A stretch of 64,000 nt of DNA from Symsagittifera roscoffensis (GCF_963678635.1 NC_087064.1:9401671-9465670); one strand, 5' to 3'; positions 13,526 through 26,019 are shown, counted from the first letter of the stretch. Notes: generated by a model not told the origin, from the letters alone. Numbers and translations: made by a program.

Positions 13526-14507
13526 CTACTGAGTTATGTATGATTTACTATACTCATAAAGTAATTTCAGATAAGGTTCACCGTCTGCTCGTCACGCTAT
13601 CTTGTTTTCGGCCGGAAAAATTCCTGCAACTTCTTAGTCTAATACCGATCTTAACCAAACTCTTTTATCTCCTAGTCTCAAAAGATCTAGTGTACACGGG
13701 TTTGCGCGTGTTAGTTCCAGAATGAGAACAACTATATTCTAAGTTTAATTCAAAGTGTTCTGGTATTGATACTACAAGTAATTTCAGCACTTTACGAACC
13801 AATGGTTTGTTAGTTTGATGGAGTATGATTGGTTGGTATTTCATATGGAGATTAAATATCATAATAATAACCAATGATAAATACTAGTTTAGATCTGGTT
13901 CCACCCATCCGGGGTTTAGAGAGTTTCAGTTTTTCAATGTTCTTTTTGTACTGTAGGGTGGATGATGGTGTTTTTGCGAGCATTTTTTTTTTCGGTTTCG
14001 GAAGAAGAGATATTACCACGATAGTTTTGGGTGATCGTATTATGGTTTCTGATCGATTGTGATGAGTGTTGATCTGATTGATTTTAGAGAATAGGAAATT
14101 TTTTATTCTCAATCTTGTTCGGATGTGGCATGTAGTTCGACTTTGGATGAAGTGCCTGATGACTTGGATTTGTACCCATACTTGCAAATCGAGATGGCCA
14201 ATGTTCTGTTTCAATGGATTTCCTTTGCTGCGACGCCAAGTCGTACTTTAAATCCATTGAGTGTAGTGATTGTAGGCAGCATGTCCGGTGGGTTTGCCAT
14301 TCCGTATTTGGAGTGTGATTGGGTTGTCAAGTTCCTGTTGCTCGTCTTTGGACTGTATATTATCTATATATTGCATTGTATTATTCACATATATAAATCT
14401 TTGTTAATCTTACTTTTTAGTCATGATCTTGTTGTGTTTTAATCGCAAAAGCGTTACTATTTAATTCGGTAATTTTTAAGAGCTTCTCACACTCGAGTAA
14501 CTCTCGT
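12565..14507. repeat. First copy of a near-perfect 1943-bp tandem duplication
   Basis: Every block compared by eye is identical to the sequence 1947 bases downstream. The copy starts at tgcgttttatcc inside the last array unit and ends at ctctcgt. A 4-base linker (ttta) separates it from the second copy. The unit joins the tail of the tandem array to a different repeat family (from about 13525), so the duplication is younger than that junction. An assembly duplication is an alternative. Confidence 0.9.
13525..14507 (+). repeat. Dispersed repeat family (forward copy), role unknown
   Basis: Starting after an acceptor-like ttgcagg, this segment recurs at 15472-16454 (exact duplicate), partly at 16690-17150, and as a clearly diverged inverted copy at about 17870-18840. 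Shared landmarks are ttcggccgg, gatctggttccacccatcc and tctagtctcaaaagatct. The longest ORFs (13852-14214 minus, 14125-14442 plus) do not keep their frame in the diverged inverted copy, so I do not call genes here. Confidence 0.65.
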
Positions 14508-14511
14508 TTTA

Positions 14512-16454
14512 TGCGTTTTATCCTTTAGCTCAAAATCTATCGTTCATCTTTAAAACATTTGCAAACTAGTAGCCCCAAAGTGAACCATCATTGCATGCCA
14601 AGTCTACACTCAACCAGTTCTGTGAAAGGTTCAACATAGTATCTCTTTCCATTTGGTGTCAGATAAATTATATGATCACACAAATTGATTTAGATTCAGA
14701 AAGAGACCACAACCGATGCTGGTAACAGTGTTCAGAGAAAAAATGGACTTCATGTACCAGTTTCAAAATTCCAGGGAAAAAATAAAAACGGTTACCATGA
14801 ATTGAAATTTTTCATTCTCAATACAAGCGATTCGCTAAGTAACCAAGTAAAATATCTGCATTGACAGCAAACTAAAGAGAATGCAGCAGCAAAAAAATGC
14901 GTCACAAAACTTTTCTTCAAAATTGGAAACTGAGAGAGTAGATTACAGCAAGCTACCAAATGTTGGTAAGAAATTGGTTCTTAGCAGAAAAAGGGAGTTT
15001 TATCGGAACAAATTGTAATAATCATCATCTCAAAAAAGACAAAGTTTTAAAAAACGCTTGAGGAATTGATGAAGAATAGCATTTTCAAAAAAAGCAAGAA
15101 ATTTTTTTCAAATTTAATATATTTTTTCCTTCCGCAGTAAATTGTTGCTAAATTGTACCGAAAACCCCAAAAAAAGTCTTACAACAAAAAAAAACTAGTC
15201 CGCGCTCTTGTGAAAATTTTTGTGTCAGTAAACGCAGAAACTATCGAAAATCCGCAAGCAAACACAGAACAAATTTTTGGAAACTGTAAATTGGGTATAA
15301 TCGAAAACTTTAATTGTGTTCATAGTTGAGCCAATATAATTGAATTTCAATAATTTTTTTCTGATTACTTTCCAAAAAACTTTAAAGCATCAATATAACA
15401 TACATTCCTCAAACGCAGAGATAAAAAACCCTGAATTTTTTCGATTGTTCTCACTTTAACTTGCAGGATAAGCTACTGAGTTATGTATGATTTACTATAC
15501 TCATAAAGTAATTTCAGATAAGGTTCACCGTCTGCTCGTCACGCTATCTTGTTTTCGGCCGGAAAAATTCCTGCAACTTCTTAGTCTAATACCGATCTTA
15601 ACCAAACTCTTTTATCTCCTAGTCTCAAAAGATCTAGTGTACACGGGTTTGCGCGTGTTAGTTCCAGAATGAGAACAACTATATTCTAAGTTTAATTCAA
15701 AGTGTTCTGGTATTGATACTACAAGTAATTTCAGCACTTTACGAACCAATGGTTTGTTAGTTTGATGGAGTATGATTGGTTGGTATTTCATATGGAGATT
15801 AAATATCATAATAATAACCAATGATAAATACTAGTTTAGATCTGGTTCCACCCATCCGGGGTTTAGAGAGTTTCAGTTTTTCAATGTTCTTTTTGTACTG
15901 TAGGGTGGATGATGGTGTTTTTGCGAGCATTTTTTTTTTCGGTTTCGGAAGAAGAGATATTACCACGATAGTTTTGGGTGATCGTATTATGGTTTCTGAT
16001 CGATTGTGATGAGTGTTGATCTGATTGATTTTAGAGAATAGGAAATTTTTTATTCTCAATCTTGTTCGGATGTGGCATGTAGTTCGACTTTGGATGAAGT
16101 GCCTGATGACTTGGATTTGTACCCATACTTGCAAATCGAGATGGCCAATGTTCTGTTTCAATGGATTTCCTTTGCTGCGACGCCAAGTCGTACTTTAAAT
16201 CCATTGAGTGTAGTGATTGTAGGCAGCATGTCCGGTGGGTTTGCCATTCCGTATTTGGAGTGTGATTGGGTTGTCAAGTTCCTGTTGCTCGTCTTTGGAC
16301 TGTATATTATCTATATATTGCATTGTATTATTCACATATATAAATCTTTGTTAATCTTACTTTTTAGTCATGATCTTGTTGTGTTTTAATCGCAAAAGCG
16401 TTACTATTTAATTCGGTAATTTTTAAGAGCTTCTCACACTCGAGTAACTCTCGT
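14512..16454. repeat. Second copy of the 1943-bp tandem duplication
   Basis: It appears identical to 12565-14507. ORFs of 60-120 codons inside it occur twice only because of the duplication; I see no family match. After its end the sequence continues with gtgacgtgggtgtcacaaag, which is absent after copy 1 and marks the true continuation of the downstream repeat family. Confidence 0.9.
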
Positions 16455-17160
16455 CAAAATAGTGACGTGGGTGTCACAAAGCCTGACTGTAGCACTGTGG
16501 GTGAGGCCGGCTATAGAGCATGCACAAGATGTCCTCTTCTGGTGGGTTAGGCCAGAAGTGAGTGTATAAATTCATGCGCTCTTTTTGGAGGGTCCTGTTT
16601 TTAGTTCGTAATTTCATGCTATTTTTTTTACTAGTGATTTCTTTTGTTGTCTTTTTTATAACTTTTTCTCCGAAATCAAATAATAGGCTGTTAGTTTGAT
16701 GGAGTATGATTGGTTAGTAATTAATATTTTATAGAGTTTAAATATCATAATAATAACCAATGATAAATACTAGTTTAGATCTGGTTCCACCCATCCGGGG
16801 TTTAGAGAGTTTTAGTTTTTCAATGTTCTTATTGTATTGTAGGATAGATGATGGTGTTTTTGCGAGCATATTCTTTTTTCGGGTTTGGAAGAAGAGATGT
16901 TATCACGATAGTTTCGTGTGATCATATTATGGTTTCTGATCGATTGTGATGAGTCTTGCTCTGATTGATTTTAGAGAATAGGAAGATTTTTATTCTCACT
17001 CTTGAGCATGTAGTTCGACTCTGGCATGTAGTTCGACTTTGGATGAAGTGCCTGGTGACTTGGATTTGTACGCATACTTGCACATCGAGATGGCCATTGT
17101 TCTGTTGCAAGGGATTTCCTTTGCTGCGATGCCAAGTCGTACTTTAAGTTCTTTTCCCCA
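16455..17160 (+). repeat. Continuation and partial extra copy of the same repeat family
   Basis: Positions 16455-16680 hold a GC-richer block (gccggctat...gcatgc...ctggtgggttaggcc) whose inverted counterpart lies at about 17640-17850. Positions 16690-17150 repeat, with differences, the block found at 13810-14250, again including the gatctggttccacccatcc landmark. No gene is supported. Confidence 0.6.
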
Positions 17161-17600
17161 ATGTAGTTAATCTAAGAACAATGAAAGTAAATAAATAATT
17201 TCAATCCCCACAAAGCAGTAAATTTGAAAATTCCAGTATTAAATATATACAAAAGAAAGCAGTACTAACCTTTTGAAAGACGCTTCTTTATATTCACTTG
17301 CACACAACGTCTATCCATATTCGCACAGCTCGCCCACGACGAGTTGTTTGAAATAATGAATTTCAAAATTTAGTTTTCACTAACAACGACTCAAATAAGT
17401 AAAAACAAGTTTTAAACTTTCTTTTAACCCGGTTGGAAAGGAATTATATATTAATCCAAACTAATCATCGCAGCTTACTAAACACCATAAACCACAAAAT
17501 AACAGCATGACTAAGAAAATTAAACAAACGGTGTCCAAACCGGACTAAACCAGCTTCAGAACTGGATAATTTCTTCTTTTGAAGACTATTGACAAGTCTA
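17161..17600. other. Region between the repeat arms with no gene seen
   Basis: AT-rich sequence between the forward and inverted arms of the repeat family. Only short unsupported ORFs are present. Confidence 0.5.
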
Positions 17601-18840
17601 AAAAAGAAATAAAAAAAAACCGAAAAGTCAGAAGACAAACCCGAAACAATCACTTTGATTTTTGAGAAAAAGACACAACCAAAGCAAAAAAAGGCAAAGC
17701 TAGTAACAAACACAGGATAAAAGGTTAACACAAAACAGGAACCCTCCTGACCTATCCCACCAGAACAGGACGTCCTGAGCATGCTTAATAGCCGGCCTAA
17801 CCCACCGTGCTAGAGAACACGCTTTGTGACCCACTCCCTATTTTTGACGAGAGCTACTCAAGGATGAGTAACTCTTTAAAAATAACAGACCTAATTTAAA
17901 AGCTTTTGTGATAACAATTAATAAGAAATCATAACTAAAAACAGAACTAACAAAAATTTATAAATGTAAATTATATAATGCAGTATATAGATCGTTTAAG
18001 ATCACAAAGACGAGCATCAGGAAACTAGACGACCCCCTCACACTCAATCTACAGAATGGCTAAACACAACCGATATGCCGCCCACAATCACAACTCAAGT
18101 GAATTGAAATACGACTTGACTTCGCAGTAAAGGACTTCATTGAATCAGACCAATCACCACCTCGATGTTCAAGTATACGTACAGATCTGAGTTACAAGGC
18201 ATTCCCTCCAAACTCAATCTTCACACCATTCCCATACAAGATCGAAACACAGTCAGTTCTCCGCCGAACAAGAACAAATGATCATAACAAACCAATTGGA
18301 AATCAAATTGATTTTGTTTGCGGTCACAGCCAATGTTGAATGACAAAATGATATCCACCATTCCAGCTTCCTGGAGTTTTCTTCTCCAAGAACGGAAAAG
18401 AAATGATGCTCGCGAATTACAAACGATCATCATCTATCCTCCATTACAAATAGAAGTCAAACGATTAAAAAAATCTGTAAACCACGGATGGGTGGAACCA
18501 GATCCAAACTATAATCTATTATTGGTTATAATTTAGATATTTTATCCTTTTAAAAAATTAAAGACTAACCATTCATACTCGATCAAACTAACAACCCACT
18601 TATTTGTAAGTGCTGAAATTACATGTAATTTCAGCACCAGAGAGATTTGAATTTAACTTACAACTTAGTTGTTTTCTCCAAGAGACCGACTCGTAACAAA
18701 ACCAGTATACTCTAGATCTTTTGAGACTAAAAGATTAAGAGTAAGACTTAGATTGGTATTAGACTAAGAAGTTGCACGAATCTATCCGGCCGAAAATAAG
18801 ACGGTGTACCCTGTCTGAAATTACTTTATTAGTTGACATT
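17600..18840 (-). repeat. Inverted, diverged copy of the 13525-16680 repeat family
   Basis: The reverse complement contains the same landmarks in the same order: the ttcggccgg block near 18790, the ggttccacccatcc block near 18495, and the gccggctat...gcatgc block near 17785. Substitutions and indels are frequent, so this copy is much older than the 1943-bp duplication. Confidence 0.65.
18610..18637. repeat. 28-bp perfect palindrome
   Basis: GTGCTGAAATTAC, then AT, then GTAATTTCAGCAC is fully self-complementary with no loop, centred on ACATGT. It lies in the inverted repeat copy, where the forward copy has only a single agtaatttcagcac arm (about 13778). The palindrome therefore arose locally. 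Confidence 0.9.
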
Positions 18841-19599
18841 AGAACCTAACTCAAATACGCGGTTTCGAGTGAAAACAACTTGACATTTAATAAATATTGC
18901 TGAAAAGTAAAGCAATTTTGTCAAATCTCAAACTTTCAGTCGCTCTGTCAAGATAAGATTTATTACAAACGAACTTTTTGCACCTTTTGAAAAAGGTCAT
19001 GACCATTGTTTGTCGGAAAAGTTGGAATCTGGATGTAGAAAACAAGGAGAATTGATGAGCGGTAATTTGTTCTGCAAACTCGCATTAATCCCTTGATTTG
19101 TGCTTCACATCCAGCGTTCAAGATCAAAATAGCTGTTAAATTTATATTAAACAAACAATAGTCAAAAACTGTCTTCATAATAAACCAACTGCAAAATTTC
19201 CCATTTTTGTAACGTTAATTCTCTAGGAAATGAAGGAAAGCAAAAACATCGTCGTCTTAAATAAGAAAAAGTGCGATTAGTTTTGAGTCAGTGTTTTTAA
19301 AAACGTCTTTTAAAACGTCTTTCAAAACGCCTTTTTCCGATTTTGGCAGAAAGTGAGGAATAAATATGCTTGCGGAAAATTTTTACTCAGAACAATATCA
19401 AAAAGGTTAACTGAGAGCTCGATCCTTGGCCATCGTGGGTCCTGCCGTACGCGGACACCCCTATACACCAGCATGCTTGACTGGTTATTCTGAAACGAGT
19501 CTTCCTAGACTGCTTCTGTAACACTGTGATTCTGAATGAGTTACGCGAAGTATTTACGCGAAGCGAATCATTCCGCATTATAAAATCCTTCCGAAACGA

Positions 19600-20050
19600 A
19601 TTGAAGCCAGTTATTTGGTCTCATTTGCCGACGTTCGAAGAAAGCGCGGAATATATGTACTCAGGTGGTTTTTATTCAGACAAATTTTTCAAAAACCTGG
19701 TCACTTGGTGGATCGATTGCTCGATCTGCACGGGCTGAACCATGTGTGCATAGAACTGAAGAACCTGCCAAAAGCCTATCAGAATTGCTCGCGTTATATA
19801 AATTTTACGCCTGGCGACTTTTCCCGCACTACAAAATCTTTTCAAATGGAATTGAGGCACTTAATTGTTCCACGAGTTTCATCCACGAGAGGAAAAGTAA
19901 CACTTATATTTTCAAATGATTAGCCTAAAACTCATAGTTTGCAAATGCTTAAATCAAAACAAACTATTCGAGACCAATTAAATGGCAGCCGGATCATTCA
20001 AGATTTTGCCCTGATACGAGCAGTCTTGTTAGTTTTAATTAGGACTCAAA
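19600..20050 (-). repeat. Inverted fragment of the long repeat family, less AT-rich than other copies
   Basis: Its plus strand matches the reverse complement of 5935-6350 and of 63590-63990, for example at the atatatg-ctcagg-g block (19653), the gaaccatgtgtgcata block (19737) and the gccctgatacgagcag block (20009). It carries overlapping short plus-strand ORFs (19526-19738, 19615-19923, 19665-19919). One reads L-L-A-L-Y-K-F-Y-A-W-R-L-F-P. The isolation of this block from the rest of the repeat suggests a solo LTR or a truncated copy. Confidence 0.5.
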
Positions 20051-21600
20051 TTTCAAAGTTTTAATTTGAAATTTTCAGCCTAAAGCCAGTCAAAGGCAGA
20101 CTTGTTTGAGTTTTTACTCGCTTTGGATCAACTTGTCGACCGTTTTTGGAATACAAAAACTGCAGTTCTCAAGTTTAAAAATCAAAACATGTTTCCAGAA
20201 CAGAGACCACATTTTTTTTCAACTGCTGTTTAATAGCAAAGCTTATTTTGAAGACTTATGTTTGTTTCAAATTGTGGAAAGAAAGTTTACCATTGATAGC
20301 TCCAGTTGTGTCTAAAGCATCCACTGCCAACAAGAGAATAACTGCTGTTACAAAAAATTCGTTCATAACGAATGCTTTTTAATGAACAATAACTGTTCGA
20401 TTGTCTTAAAAGAAAAAATAGTTCAACAATGAATGCTCAAAAATTTATGTTAAGAAGTAAATTGAAAAACAGCGCTTTAATTCGGATCCTCAGAAAAATT
20501 TGGAATTCACAGATGGTTGCTTTCATGGTTGGGAGGGAGAAAAAATGAAGCTTTTAATGCTTTTCAAAGACAACGCCAACATTACCAGATGTTGACTTAC
20601 GAGTTAACTGAGATTTTTGTCTGTTTTTGAAAAGTAAAGTTGAAAGTTTAGTGAAATAAATTGTCGACTGCTCCAATTTTCTAAAAATTAAATTTTCCAT
20701 GACCCGTTTAATCAAAAATTTAGTTTCAGGAGTACACCAAAGTTATAACATCGCTTACCCTTGAATGGTAGAGCGATAATATGACGCAATAGTTAACTCG
20801 AGTAGCTTTCGATTAAACAAGACTTATTATACCAAAAAGCTCCGACTGCCTTTAAGGTACGTTTTAAGGTACTGCCTTTTAAAGATTGCTAATACTGATA
20901 CCTGCTATTATGAGAACAAAAGTGTTGAATTTGATCAGCGCAAAGTTAGAACATAACCTGATGATTTTTAACTAATTTAGTTGTTTATGCATATTTTGTT
21001 GGTTGTAAATTTTATACGATCGAATTTGCTGCCCGAAGAAGTCTTCCCATTGATAATCACCCTTAGTTTTGTGCAAATCAAGACAGAAACAAAGAGAAAA
21101 AGCAAATACAAAAAGTTTAAATTGCTAAAAACAGATTGAAATGTTGCACAGAAATAGCAAATGCGTAAAAAACGACAAACAAAATGTGAACTTTTGCTTT
21201 TTTTATGTCTGGTTTTACAGTTGCAATTAATATTGACTCGGTCTTTCCCTTAACATAGTTTTATTGCAAGCGGTTTTCCAAGCTATCGCATTTTCTTGTT
21301 AATGAGTCCAATCAACCTTAGTCACAACTACTCGTCTTATATAAATGACTTCATTGTTAATGGCTAATATCGTTCTCTAATCATTCCAGGTTCAATATTC
21401 TGGAAGTTATTTCACGAAGAACATTCGTGGTTTGGAACATACATGATACTATTTTTTTATTAAAAAACTATATTGTTTATTTAAAACACTTCAAACTAGT
21501 CATACAGGAATGATTGATCACCAATACCAAAACAATACAACATAAAGTATTTCAGAAAGGTTATAGAAATACTTTTTTGAACTAAAAACTAAATTAATTT
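20051..21600. other. No gene or clear element seen
   Basis: AT-rich sequence with short ORFs only. A fragment near 20845-20895 (ctccgactgcctttaaggta) resembles the segment after the conserved hairpin motif at 30680-30700, so it is probably another small remnant of the long repeat family. Confidence 0.4.
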
Positions 21601-21620
21601 CTTCATTTTGGTCCATATCA

Positions 21621-22391
21621 GTAGCGTGCCAGGGGGAGGTTCCGACACCCCCTCCCCTTAATTCTGGTTGTCAAAGTTTTCCAAAGGGGTCCCTCTAGTG
21701 TATAATTCTACGAAATCATATTTTGGCTGACCAATCTCAAAAATGTTCTAAAGGCGCCTTCAGCGCCAATATTACTAACTTTGAGGGGGAGTGCAAAAAA
21801 CGCAAGTTTTTGGTCGAAATGTTCCAAAAAGGCCTTTTTTGGCCTGTTTTTTTTTTTGAAAATTTTGGTGGTGCTTAATATTAAATGGGATCCTCATGCC
21901 ATTTTCACAGAGATCGGATAAACTAATTGGTCAACTTATAAAACAAAAGGCCGACAAAATTTTCATAATTTTCCGAAAAATCACGTTTGTGGGTTGAACA
22001 TTTTTGTTGAATTTGTTGCTTGAAGAAATCCCGAAGAAGTTGCGCGAAGAAGTTGTGAAAATGAAGGTAGAAAAAAGAATCGGTAATTTCAAAATATTTA
22101 AATGGCTTAAAATTGCAGAATTGATAAACATAACTAGCTCAACAAGCAGTCAGTTGTAGTTTCCTGAGTCGGTATTAAAAATTGCGGCTCTTTTCCCCCA
22201 CCTGCAAAAATTTACAAAACAAACTTTTGTTCACATTGTCCGATTGTCATGACGATTGACATGCATACTATTAAGGCCATGACAAAAATATTTGTTCCTA
22301 CTAATGAACCTTGTAAAATCACTCGTTGGACCATAAAACGTTGGGGGGGGAGTTGAGAGGGAGGAAAAAGAGCCGAGCACGCCACGTAACT
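21621..22391. mobile_element. Putative non-autonomous DNA element (MITE-like)
   Basis: The left end reads agtagcgtgccaggggg. The right end reads gagcacgccacgtaact, whose reverse complement shares GTrGCGTGCy with the left end, giving short terminal inverted repeats about 770 bp apart. Both ends carry G- or C-rich runs just inside. The right half (22225-22391) recurs at 54145-54345. The left part resembles 23690-23930 in inverse orientation. There is no transposase ORF, and I could not settle the target duplication. Confidence 0.4.
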
Positions 22392-22529
22392 TTCTCAATG
22401 GCGGAACGTACACACCTAAGCAATTCCAGCCTTTTTGCTTTGCTTGAAGTTGACTATGTGAATTGAGTTTTGAGTGAGAAAAAATTTCAGCTCGAAAATA
22501 AGCACTGCAACGTCAAAATAAACTAGGAA

Positions 22530-22800
22530 AAAATGATTTACCGTCAAAGCCTCACGACTCCTGAGATAGTCGAAAAGGGAATTAAGTGGCTATGTCTGAA
22601 GCGACGTTTCATTGAACACACGGAAGCGACCAATTTCATGACCCTGAGATTGCGTAAAACTGCAGACCATTAGCTCTCATGCTTCAAATTGGTGAAGTGA
22701 TATCGATGAAATGCACTTTCCATTGAGTAATTTTGTGCACGAGCCGTAAGAAATCATGTGCCTTCCAACTTTTGATGCAACGACGAAGATCCGTTTCAGC
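22530..22800. other. Less AT-rich island, unidentified
   Basis: This stretch is visibly less AT-rich than its surroundings. It holds a plus-strand ORF of about 47 codons from the ATG at 22533 (M-I-Y-R-Q-S-L-T-T-P-E-I) with no recognised motif. It could be an exon or another transposon fragment; the sequence does not decide. Confidence 0.2.
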
Positions 22801-23127
22801 TCCTATACCGAAGATTATATCGCGTTTTTTTATAATTGCTCAATTTTGGTTGTAGTTTTGGATTTTTTATCAGATCAGAGACTGTTGCACTTTAAGAACT
22901 TAAATTGCTCGATTGTATTTTGTTTGGTTTGATATTGAAGCTTTAATAAGGTTTGTCGTATTCGTTCCGTTGAACGACTTGCTAATCAATTCATTTTAAT
23001 ACTATTTTTCATATCTTCACAAGTTTCGTTAAAATATTTAGTTCGGTTCAATAAACGATTTTAAAATTGTCAAACTTCGAGCAAGTTGATAATGAACATT
23101 TTCCCAAGGAGTTTTTTTTCATCATCA

Positions 23128-23130
<3 letters not shown>

Positions 23131-23162
<32 letters not shown>
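23131..23162. repeat. (CT)n microsatellite
   Basis: About 30 bases of uninterrupted or nearly uninterrupted CT dinucleotides. Confidence 0.95.
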
Positions 23163-23165
<3 letters not shown>

Positions 23166-23689
23166 GAGTTAATATCATCTGGGACCGGTCCAACTTTGTC
23201 TATCATCGAATGCAAATTTCAACATTTTCGATTCAATATTTTTTCTCCAAATTTAACATATTGTGCTCTACGTCACGCCCGTTCTTCAAACTTGCTTTTC
23301 TTTCAATTTTAGCTCCGATAAAATTTTTTATTTGAGTTCGTTTTTACTTGTAAATGGTCGCTATATATTATAAAATCTTCCTTTTTTAATTTATCGAGGG
23401 ATTGTTTACAATATCTTCTTCATGATTTGTTTCATAAGCGTTTTGATAGCGGAGGGCTCCTCGTACAAACAATCACGATTTTTCCCCGATAATTGTATGG
23501 GCTAGAAAACCTCAGTGTTTAGGTCATCGAAAATCTTTTTTTGATTTTTGTCAATAGTTCTAGCATACCATTATCGCATTCTTCTACTGCATTTAGAATA
23601 CGCGCAAAGCCTGAGAGTGATTTATTATGGCAGCCAGAAAAAGATATTAACAGCAAAATCATCAATATTGATGAACTAACCAGCCATTT

Positions 23690-23930
23690 TTGGGCTTTTT
23701 TTGGAAAGTTTTGGCAAAAAAGACTGCGTTTTTTTGGCGCGCGCTTCCCCTCAAAGTTAGTGATATTGGCACCAAAGATGCCTTTTAAAAAAATTTTAGG
23801 CTCGGTCGGCCAAAAATGGACTTCTTAAAAAGTACTAAAGGGTAGACCCTTTGGTTCGGCAGGGGGTCGAATCCCTGAGGGGGTAGCGTCCGCCCCTCCC
23901 CCTAAACCCGCCCTGCCTAGGATGCTTTTT
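23690..23930. repeat. Copy of a dispersed repeat with a GC-rich end
   Basis: The blocks aagttagtgatattggc, gccaaaaatgg, ggcagggggtcgaatccctg and the C-rich terminal run recur in the three units at 31500-33680 and, inverted and diverged, at 21630-21860. The end reads cgccctgcctagg. It is probably a terminal piece of a DNA element. Confidence 0.55.
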
Positions 23931-25608
23931 ATCGTCCTTAATGTCTTGAGCTGGTACATAAAATCGTCTCCTTTTTGCTAGTCTTGTAACTTCTAAAAAC
24001 AATTTGCTGCGTGCAATTAGGAGAATTTATCAATCAAAGGCAAAATTATACATTTTTTTTGTGGTTGAATTAGTTCACTTTGTATATTGCTACTGAATCT
24101 GTAAAATCAATACATCTCAACGAAGTTAATTACTTTTACATTACCAACCTTTCCCGATTCTCCGCAAGATTTAGAAATTTTTATGACGAGTAACCTAATA
24201 CGAGTTTCTATTGCGCATTTTTCGCGTCTTTCTATTTTTCTTTCGTCATGTTTAGATTCTGCCATAAATTTTTTTTCAACACAATCAGTTTTTGGTTACT
24301 CGTATCTATGACTAATTTTGTCTTATTTTTAGAGTAGTTTTTCAAGATAATTGTCACAAATACCTTGATGCAAAGTCCTCACCGAGTGATGTTTCTATTT
24401 TCATTTTTGCTCCTTTTTTGTTACTTTTAGTCAGAATACATTGTGTCTGTTTAATTAAAAACATTTTTTTTTTCAATTTTATACGTTTTATTTAGTGATT
24501 GGCATTTTTTCCATGCCCTCTTCGGGCAATGTTTGGTGTATTTCTCATCCTTCCAAAAACCATCGTCTCCTTCTGAATTTGACTTTAAAAAATTCCAACA
24601 TCGAATTTCTTAAAATTATGTAAAAGACATTGATGGTTGGTCTCAATTTCAACAAAAACTTCTTTGGTGATCCTCGTTCTAAAATAATGAGGTTTCGAAA
24701 ACTGCCAATTTAGCCAATTTGATGACATTTTGCCATGTCAAAGCTTATTCAAACAAACCAAAATCAATCCGTGAATTAAAGCGAGAAATATAGTCTGATT
24801 TATACGATGTATAATACAGTAATATCATTTATCAATTTTCAACGTTTTTTATCGCAAAATTTTTTTTCATCGAAGACCATTTTAGTGATGTCCTATTGTC
24901 CGTAAAGTAATGTCCTATTATTCAAAAAATGGACCTTAAACGAGCAGCTTTCCTCAGCTTTTGAGCAGTTTTTAACTTTAAAATTTTCAAACAATTTTCT
25001 TACAACAGCTAAAAAGTATCTTGCGCCTGTTGTTTTGTAAGCATTTACAACTCTTTATCTTGTTTCTTTGAGAACATCTGGGAACCGTTCTAGAAGGCCG
25101 CAAAACACACGCAAAAATGTTTTTAATCCAAAAATCAATTGGATCGAACAATCTTAATAATAGAATTCATATGCCTAGTGTGGAAACAAAGTGTCAATCA
25201 GTTGTCAAAAAATAACTTAGATTGAATATTTCACTTATCAAAAAATATATTTTTTTCAACATCCCAAAAACATTTCAATTAATTTATAGAATTGAATTCT
25301 GATTTTTTCACTGGATCTATTTTAGGTTTTTTCCTCAAAATAGGCGGAGTTTGTTTTGTTTATTCTGATGTCCCTAAAAATGGAAGCAAATAGTTAAAAT
25401 GATGTGAAAAAACTGTCGAAAGACGTGTCAACAAAAGGATCTGAAAGTGACGTATGGGACGAGACAAAGACATGCCCCGATGATATGGTGTGCTCGCCCA
25501 TGAGTCATCAGTGCATTCTGTTTAAATGGGAAACTATCAATTAAAAATAAATTAATATGTCCTGGATCGTTTTTTAATTTCACGACTCCAAATAATGCTA
25601 ACAGTATT
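23931..25608. other. No gene seen
   Basis: AT-rich sequence with no ORF that I can support and no obvious repeats. Confidence 0.4.
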
Positions 25609-25808
25609 NNNNNNNNNNNNNNNNNNNNNNNNNNNNNNNNNNNNNNNNNNNNNNNNNNNNNNNNNNNNNNNNNNNNNNNNNNNNNNNNNNNNNNNNNNNN
25701 NNNNNNNNNNNNNNNNNNNNNNNNNNNNNNNNNNNNNNNNNNNNNNNNNNNNNNNNNNNNNNNNNNNNNNNNNNNNNNNNNNNNNNNNNNNNNNNNNNNN
25801 NNNNNNNN
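25609..25808. other. Assembly gap (200 N)
   Basis: Exactly 200 consecutive N, a conventional placeholder size, so the true distance is unknown. Apparent ORFs spanning it are meaningless. Confidence 0.99.
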
Positions 25809-26019
25809 TTCATTGTTCTTAAAGGCATATGTACGAGCTGCGATGTCACTGCAAGGTTCGTTGAAAAGTTTAAAAAAATTATAGTCCTCCCTGAACTTTT
25901 CCTTCACTACTTTATTAAGTAGTTTGCATATAGAACGCTATCAGAGGGGGTTTGGTATACATGGTGACCAATGAACAATTAGAAATCAGTTTTAATGGTC
26001 TATTGCATTAACGGATCAA

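Noticed and set aside
13852-14442. ORFs of 105 and 120 codons on opposite strands, occurring twice
   Set aside because: They are duplicated only because the DNA is; the diverged inverted copy at 17870-18500 does not keep either frame.
22530-22800. GC-richer island as a host exon
   Set aside because: Frames are short, no acceptor-donor pair gives a longer product, and no motif is recognised; kept only as an unidentified island.
25428-25907. 159-codon minus ORF
   Set aside because: Most of it is the N gap; the real flanks are short and motif-free.
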